DNA of 64,000 nucleotides, from contig CAMHUU010000009.1 of NCBI GenBank assembly GCA_946188395.1, positions 1 through 64,000 of the forward strand, given 5' to 3'. This document shows, one piece after another, positions 59,255-64,000 of the stretch. The first letter of the stretch is position 1; each line of letters starts with the position of its first letter. Both the position numbers and the translations under genes were made by a program. The DNA is from an uncultured Prevotellaceae bacterium (lineage in GTDB: Bacteria; Bacteroidota; Bacteroidia; Bacteroidales; Bacteroidaceae). Under the pieces are notes generated by a model. That model made no database searches. It was not told the DNA's origin and worked only from the letters and a program-made list of their open reading frames with translations.

Positions 59255-59803
59255 ATGGCATTAATCAAAAGTTATCGCGGTCTGACTCCCATGTGGGGCA
59301 AGGACTGCTATTTTAGTGAGAACGCCACGATAGTGGGCGATGTAACCATGGGTGACGAGTGCTCGGTATGGTTCAATGCCGTAGTACGTGGCGATGTGGC
59401 TCCTATCACCATTGGCAACTGCACCAATGTACAGGATGGTTCCTGTGTCCATGTGACTCATGAAACGGGTCCTACGCATATCGGCAGCTATGTGACCATT
59501 GGCCATAACGTCACCGTACATGCCTGTACCATTCACGATCATGCACTGATTGGTATGGGTGCTACCTTGCTGGACGGCTGTGAGGTGGGTGAAGGTGCTA
59601 TTGTCGCAGCTGGTGCCTTGGTGTTGCAGAACACGAAGATTGGCCCTCATGAGATTTGGGGTGGTGTTCCTGCAAAGTATATCAAGCCCACACGCCCTGG
59701 ACAGACGGACAATGCAGAGCATTATGTGGCCTATTCAAAGTATTATATCGAAGAGGATTCAAATAATTGTTATACCGATGAAGAAGAATATCAAACTGTT
59801 TAG
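59255..59803 (+). CDS. Gamma-carbonic-anhydrase-like hexapeptide protein
   Basis: 182 residues of left-handed beta-helix repeats (NATIVGDVTMGDECSVWFNAVVRGD), with metal-type histidines in HVTHETGPTHIG and TIGHNVTVHACTIHDHALIGMGA. This is the YrdA/PaaY class, often without strong carbonic anhydrase activity. It starts 28 bp after waaA and its end overlaps the next lipoprotein gene by 26 bp. Confidence 0.9.
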   Translation: MALIKSYRGLTPMWGKDCYFSENATIVGDVTMGDECSVWFNAVVRGDVAPITIGNCTNVQDGSCVHVTHETGPTHIGSYVTIGHNVTVHACTIHDHALIGMGATLLDGCEVGEGAIVAAGALVLQNTKIGPHEIWGGVPAKYIKPTRPGQTDNAEHYVAYSKYYIEEDSNNCYTDEEEYQTV

Positions 59804-60419
59804 TATGACGCTGTGCTGCTTGGCAGTCATGGCTTTGTCGTCGTGTCTGAGTAGCAATGACGACGACAATAAGAATCAGGAGAAAGAATGGCAGGAATGG
59901 GTGAAGGCCTTCCAGGCAGAAGTTCTTGCTGCTCATGGCAGCTATGCAGGCTTTATGTATTTCCAGCCCGACGAAAAGGTGTCGGCACTGGATTCTATTG
60001 CTGCCGAATGGGATATTGTCAGCGATACGATTCTTGAACTGCGCAGTGTACCTACCAGCCTGCTCGTTGATAGGTTGTCAGAGAAGCATCAGGCTTTGAA
60101 GGATGCCGTCATTGCTTTGGGAACTGTCAATATGCAGGTAAAGATTGGCTTTAATGTATATTATAAGTCTCCATTGCTGTTTTATGTGTATCCGGAACCT
60201 GTCACGATGAATGTGAACGTCGACGGAGAGAACAAGACGGTAGTGGTTAATTTCTATAATACGGAAACCAATACCCAGAGTTTCGGTCAGTGCCTGGTGT
60301 CCGATGGCAGTTGCCTGCTAAGGTTATATCCCAAGGATATTACGGAAGACGGGAAAGGCGTGAAGTCCTTTACTACGATTGACTACGCGTTTATTTACTG
60401 GCTTGGCAAGAAACGGTAG
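59778..60419 (+). CDS. Lipoprotein of a Bacteroidetes-only type (DUF4840-like)
   Basis: 213 residues from ATG 59778, which lies inside the end of the upstream gene. A lipoprotein signal (MALSSCLSSNDDD), then a region with a lone block LRSVPTSLLVDRLSEKHQALKDAVIALG and a beta-rich C-terminal half ending YAFIYWLGKKR. It resembles DUF4840 lipoproteins; I am not certain of the family. The last 29 bp overlap the convergent phosphoesterase gene. Confidence 0.75.
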   Translation: MKKNIKLFSMTLCCLAVMALSSCLSSNDDDNKNQEKEWQEWVKAFQAEVLAAHGSYAGFMYFQPDEKVSALDSIAAEWDIVSDTILELRSVPTSLLVDRLSEKHQALKDAVIALGTVNMQVKIGFNVYYKSPLLFYVYPEPVTMNVNVDGENKTVVVNFYNTETNTQSFGQCLVSDGSCLLRLYPKDITEDGKGVKSFTTIDYAFIYWLGKKR

Positions 60420-61494
60420 CCACCACATACTCTGAACGCGTTCCAATACGGAACTTACCTCCCCAAATGCCCATACCACTGCTGACATAGTAGCGGGTGT
60501 TGCCGCGTTGGTGGGGTCCGAAGGCACATTCGTAGACGTGCTCGGTAATCCATGAGATAGGCCATACCTGTCCGTGGTGGGTATGTCCGCTGAATTGGAA
60601 GTCAATGCCCTGACGCTCTGCCTGTTCCAAATGGTAGGGCTGGTGGTCGAGCAGGATGGTGTATTTCCCCTTATCGGCCTGTTTCATGATAACTCCCAGT
60701 GAGTCACGGTGCATATTTGTACGGTCATCACGGCCTATGATGCAGAGGTCGCCAACAACAGTGGCACTGTCTTGCAGCAGATGGATGCCGGCATCTTTGT
60801 AGAATTGGCGTGCAGCAGGTTCACTGCTGTAGTATTCGTGATTACCCAGACAGGCATAAACGGGTGCCTGAATGCGCTGAAATTCTTCGTGCATCTTTTC
60901 TTCCAACAAGGGACGCATACTCATATCAATAATGTCACCGGCAATAAGTACTAGATCAGGTTGCTCGCTGTTGATGATATCTACCCAGCGGTGCAGTTCC
61001 TTGCGTGGATTGTGGTATCCGATGTGCAGGTCGCTCAACAGCACCAGCTTCAGGGACTTTGCCATGGGCTTGTTGGTGGTTAGTGTCAGCGTCTCGCGAT
61101 ACTTGTTCTGATAGTGCAGGTTGCCATAGAGAAACAGTCCGAACATCACCACGCAGATAGCTCCTGCTGTCCACCAGTTCTGATATAATAAGGTACGCGG
61201 AACCAGATGTACAAGTCGCCCAAAGTCAAGCACTAGGAAGATGATGACCAGATAGAGCAGGATAAATACACTCGATGTGCCGATTTCGTATACGGCAGTA
61301 GCTGCCGATAGCGACAGATGGTTCATCATGCCCCTCATGCCTGCAAACATCAGGAAAAAGGAACCCGCCATCAGCAAGATAATCAGTGTTTTCCATATGG
61401 CTCCTAGGGGTAATAGACACCAAATGTGCCAAGCTATATAACTAATGCCCGCAAAAGGCAATAACGTAAAAATCAACATCCACATCATCTTCAT
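60391..61494 (-). CDS. Membrane-anchored metallophosphoesterase
   Basis: 367 residues. Four N-terminal membrane helices (to about residue 135), then a calcineurin-like phosphoesterase domain: LLSDLHIGYHN, VLIAGDIID, ACLGNHEYY, LLDHQPYHL, FSGHTHHGQVWP. These bind two metal ions. The YkuE/YaeI-type relatives act on UDP-diacylglucosamine or other phosphates. The start lies in a 7-bp T-rich repeat (61492-61512). Confidence 0.9.
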   Translation of the reverse strand: MKMMWMLIFTLLPFAGISYIAWHIWCLLPLGAIWKTLIILLMAGSFFLMFAGMRGMMNHLSLSAATAVYEIGTSSVFILLYLVIIFLVLDFGRLVHLVPRTLLYQNWWTAGAICVVMFGLFLYGNLHYQNKYRETLTLTTNKPMAKSLKLVLLSDLHIGYHNPRKELHRWVDIINSEQPDLVLIAGDIIDMSMRPLLEEKMHEEFQRIQAPVYACLGNHEYYSSEPAARQFYKDAGIHLLQDSATVVGDLCIIGRDDRTNMHRDSLGVIMKQADKGKYTILLDHQPYHLEQAERQGIDFQFSGHTHHGQVWPISWITEHVYECAFGPHQRGNTRYYVSSGMGIWGGKFRIGTRSEYVVATVSCQASK

Positions 61495-61512
61495 TTTTTA
61501 TTTTTTATTTAG
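61492..61512 (+). repeat. 7-bp tandem repeat at the phosphoesterase start
   Basis: cattttt, tattttt, tatttag; it includes the ATG (61494-61492 on the minus strand). Confidence 0.7.
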
Positions 61513-61519
61513 CGCAGCG

Positions 61520-62872
61520 CTATTCTTCCTCTTCATCCAGCCTTCCTCCCCACAGGTATTTGTTGGTCTCCTGAGCTGTTACCTTACTTAATAGCAGCAA
61601 TGCCACCAGATTGGGAATGGCCATCAGGGCATTCATACAGTCGGCAATATTCCAGATAATGTCGAGGTTGATGATGCTGCCGAAGAACAATGCCACGATA
61701 TACAGGATGCGGTAGAATCGGTTCGACTTGCGCTTCTCGATATAGTTCACGGCACTCTCGCCATAGTAGCTCCACCCCAGAATGGTACTGAAGGCAAAGG
61801 TCAGGATGCCGAAGCTCAGCAAAGGGGCTCCGATATAGGGTATCTTCGAGAAGGCGACCTTGGTCAGTGCTGCACCATCGGCATAACTGATATCGGGATA
61901 GGCGAGGATGCTCGACACCAATACCAGTCCTGTCAGGGCACAGATAATCACCGTATCCCAGAAGGTACCTGTACTCGATACCAAGGCCTGGCGAACGGGA
62001 TTACGTGTCTGTGCAGCAGCAGCGACGATAGGTGCTGAACCCATACCACTCTCGTTCGAGAACAATCCGCGGGCAATACCATAGCGTGCAGCCATCATCA
62101 CGGTAGCTCCCACGAATCCACCTCCTGCTGCTTCAGGATGAAAGGCGGATTGTACGATGAGTTGTACGGCAGGCCACACATAGCCACTGTTCATCACAAG
62201 GATAACCACACAGCCTAACACATAAAGTAGTGCCATAAACGGTACAAATATGGTACACACGCGGGCGATGGCCTTCACACCGCCAATGATGACCGAGGCA
62301 GCCAAGATACATACGAAGAGTCCAACAATCCATGTCGGTATGCCAAAGGTCTCACTGGCCAATAGGGCTATTGAATTGGCCTGTACGGTACAGCCAATGC
62401 CAAACGAGGCCAGGGCTGTAAAGACAGCAAACAGTAAGGCAAGCCATTTCATGCCCAGTCCACGTTCCAGGGCATACATCGGACCACCATAGGTATGACC
62501 GTCCTTGGCTCTTACACGGTATTTCACGGCTAACAGCCCCTCTGCATATTTGGTGGCCATACCGAAGATACCAGTCAGCCAGCACCATAACACGGCTCCA
62601 GGACCTCCCAATGCCACGGCAGTGGCTACTCCCACGATGTTTCCCGTTCCAATGGTGGCTGCCAATGCAGTAGCCAAGGCTCCAAACTGACTGACATCTC
62701 CCTTGGCTCCAGGGTCTTTTTGGACAGACAGCCGGATGCCTGTCAATAGCTTTCGCTGGGGAATGCGCAGACGGAACGTCAGATATACGTGTGTGCCTAA
62801 TAGCAGCACAATCATGGGCCATCCCCACAGGAAGCTTCCTAACAACGAGAAAAAATCGTTTATTGTATCCAT
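61520..62872 (-). CDS. Sodium:alanine (AGCS family) symporter
   Basis: 450 residues, about ten to eleven helices. AGCS signature ATIGTGNIVGVATAVALGGPGAVLWCW and later GSAPIVAAAAQTRNPVRQ. It imports alanine or glycine with sodium at the inner membrane. The gap to the phosphoesterase gene on the same strand is 25 bp. Divergent from the S41 peptidase gene. Confidence 0.94.
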   Translation of the reverse strand: MDTINDFFSLLGSFLWGWPMIVLLLGTHVYLTFRLRIPQRKLLTGIRLSVQKDPGAKGDVSQFGALATALAATIGTGNIVGVATAVALGGPGAVLWCWLTGIFGMATKYAEGLLAVKYRVRAKDGHTYGGPMYALERGLGMKWLALLFAVFTALASFGIGCTVQANSIALLASETFGIPTWIVGLFVCILAASVIIGGVKAIARVCTIFVPFMALLYVLGCVVILVMNSGYVWPAVQLIVQSAFHPEAAGGGFVGATVMMAARYGIARGLFSNESGMGSAPIVAAAAQTRNPVRQALVSSTGTFWDTVIICALTGLVLVSSILAYPDISYADGAALTKVAFSKIPYIGAPLLSFGILTFAFSTILGWSYYGESAVNYIEKRKSNRFYRILYIVALFFGSIINLDIIWNIADCMNALMAIPNLVALLLLSKVTAQETNKYLWGGRLDEEEE

Positions 62873-62892
62873 ATATCAGTCCAGTTTGCTTG

Positions 62893-62920
62893 CAAAGTTA
62901 CGAATTTTTTTGTAATTTTG
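62893..62920. promoter_or_regulatory. Divergent -7 elements for the AGCS and S41 genes
   Basis: Minus strand TAACTTTG (62900-62893) for the symporter; plus strand TAATTTTG (62913-62920) for the peptidase. The -33 boxes are not ideal. Confidence 0.5.
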
Positions 62921-62941
62921 CACGCAAAATTCAAATAAACG

Positions 62942-64000
62942 ATGAAAAAACGTTATATATTACTGATGACAGCCGTTTTGCTGGCTGTAGGGGGCTGGGC
63001 CCAGGAGGTGAAGAATCATAACCTGGAGGTTGCTAAGAATCTGGAGATTTTCAATGCGCTGTACAGGAATCTCGATATGATGTATGTCGATACGCTGGAT
63101 GCCAACAAGGTGGTCACGGCAGGTATCGATGCCATGCTCAACACGTTGGATCCCTATACGGAATATTATCCCGAAGAGCGTCAGAAGGACTTGAAACAGA
63201 TGCTGACGGGTAAGTATGCGGGCATTGGTGCACTGATTCGCTATCACCAGAAACTGAAGCGCTGTGTCATCGAGGAACCCTACGAGGGTATGCCTGCCGC
63301 AGTGAATGGCCTAAAGAAGGGCGATATCATCCTCCAGATTGACGACTCGCTGATGACCGACAAGACGACATCCTATGTGAGTAGTCATCTGCGTGGTGAA
63401 CCTGGTACCACCTTCTTGCTGAAGATTCAGCGCCCATCGACGGGTAAGAAGATGACGTTTAAAATCACACGCCAGTCCATCAAGATGCCCGAGATTACGT
63501 GGTATGGCATGTTGCCCAACCAGACGGGATATATCGCCCTGAACACCTTTACAGGCGAACCGTCTAAACAGATGCGCCTGGCTTTTGTTGACCTGAAGAA
63601 ACAAGGTGCCGAGAAGCTGATTCTTGACCTTCGTGGCAATGGTGGAGGCTCTCTGTCGGAGTGTGTCGATATCCTGAACATGTGGTTGCCGAAGGGCCTG
63701 AAAATCGTAGAGACAAAGGGTAAACTGAAGCGTGCTAACAACGAATACAAGACACGCTTGGAGCCCATAGATACGGTGATGCCGCTGGTGGTGCTGGTCA
63801 ACAAAGAGACAGCCTCTGCCTCGGAGATTACCAGTGGAGCCTTGCAGGACTTGAAACGTGGTGTCATCATTGGTACACGCACCTATGGCAAGGGTCTGGT
63901 ACAGGTGCCCAACATCGACCTGCCCTATAATGCCAATCTGAAACTGACCACCTCACGCTATTATCTGCCTTCAGGACGAGGCATCGAGATGAAGGATGGT
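62942..64000 (+). CDS. S41 family C-terminal processing protease (cut by window end)
   Basis: The reading frame is open from ATG 62942 to the last base (353 codons), so the gene continues past the window. Signal peptide (MKKRYILLMTAVLLAVGGWAQ), an N-terminal helical part with MLNTLDPYTEYYP, a PDZ domain (about 88-170; KYAGIGALIRYHQ, VNGLKKGDIILQIDD), and the peptidase core: LILDLRGNGGGSLSE, then KETASASEITSGALQD with the catalytic Ser and GTRTYGKGLVQ with the catalytic Lys. A periplasmic protease. Confidence 0.94.
   Translation, partial: MKKRYILLMTAVLLAVGGWAQEVKNHNLEVAKNLEIFNALYRNLDMMYVDTLDANKVVTAGIDAMLNTLDPYTEYYPEERQKDLKQMLTGKYAGIGALIRYHQKLKRCVIEEPYEGMPAAVNGLKKGDIILQIDDSLMTDKTTSYVSSHLRGEPGTTFLLKIQRPSTGKKMTFKITRQSIKMPEITWYGMLPNQTGYIALNTFTGEPSKQMRLAFVDLKKQGAEKLILDLRGNGGGSLSECVDILNMWLPKGLKIVETKGKLKRANNEYKTRLEPIDTVMPLVVLVNKETASASEITSGALQDLKRGVIIGTRTYGKGLVQVPNIDLPYNANLKLTTSRYYLPSGRGIEMKDG

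Overview
The window looks like the chromosome of a Prevotella-like member of the Bacteroidales. Promoters follow the Bacteroidetes pattern (TAnnTTTG near -7, TTTG near -33, spacing 18-20 bp). There are several TonB receptors, Omp28-type proteins, secreted proteins with type-IX-secretion-like C-terminal domains, a LytS/LytTR pair, and lipoproteins of Bacteroidetes-only families. Both window edges cut genes: argH on the left and an S41 peptidase on the right.

Layout. 1-3.5 kb: end of argH, a small lipoprotein, tRNA-Leu(UAA), a LytTR response regulator with its histidine kinase, and a small periplasmic helical protein. 3.5-6.7 kb: a repeat-bearing intergenic region, an SPFH/prohibitin-like protein and a CbiJ-CbiD fusion. 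6.7-11 kb: a GH3 glycosidase behind a BtuF-BtuC-like corrinoid (or iron) importer. 11-20 kb: cobT, then on the minus strand one long unit that starts at a cobalamin riboswitch (about 20.09-19.93 kb) and runs TonB receptor, small CTD protein, DUF4374-like protein, CbiL, CbiA-CbiP fusion. 20-35 kb: a very large secreted LamG protein whose reading frame begins with a membrane domain, a divergent membrane-bound AraC-type regulator lying between perfect 26-bp inverted repeats, and an S8 protease. 35-41 kb: a second cobalamin riboswitch, a TonB receptor, an exported CbiK-like lipoprotein and another TonB receptor. 41-44.5 kb: a four-gene cassette (HprK-like kinase, Ser/His S26-type peptidase, PqqD-like protein, ABC exporter) that resembles RiPP maturation and export but has no visible precursor. 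44.5-64 kb: priA, a TlpA/DUF6029/Omp28 redox and secretion group, a FadL-like porin, pgpH, gltX, waaA, a gamma-carbonic-anhydrase-like protein, a lipoprotein, a phosphoesterase, an AGCS symporter and the S41 protease.

How it fits together. About 20 kb is concerned with corrinoids: capture and import (two riboswitch-controlled receptor sets and BtuFC), the corrin-ring steps CbiL, CbiD, CbiJ, CbiA and CbiP, lower-ligand activation (CobT) and a possible cobalt chelatase. The other ring methylases and CobU/CobS/CbiB are not in the window, nor is the importer ATPase.

Two repeat systems cut across the genes. One is a set of about 40-bp GC-rich and REPIN-like palindromes inserted in frame into biosynthetic genes. 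The other is about 28 tracts of short tandem repeats, mostly with a 7-bp unit, found in intergenic DNA, gene ends, signal-peptide cores, coding insertions and one riboswitch loop. All statements about families rest on reading the translated sequence; no database search was possible.
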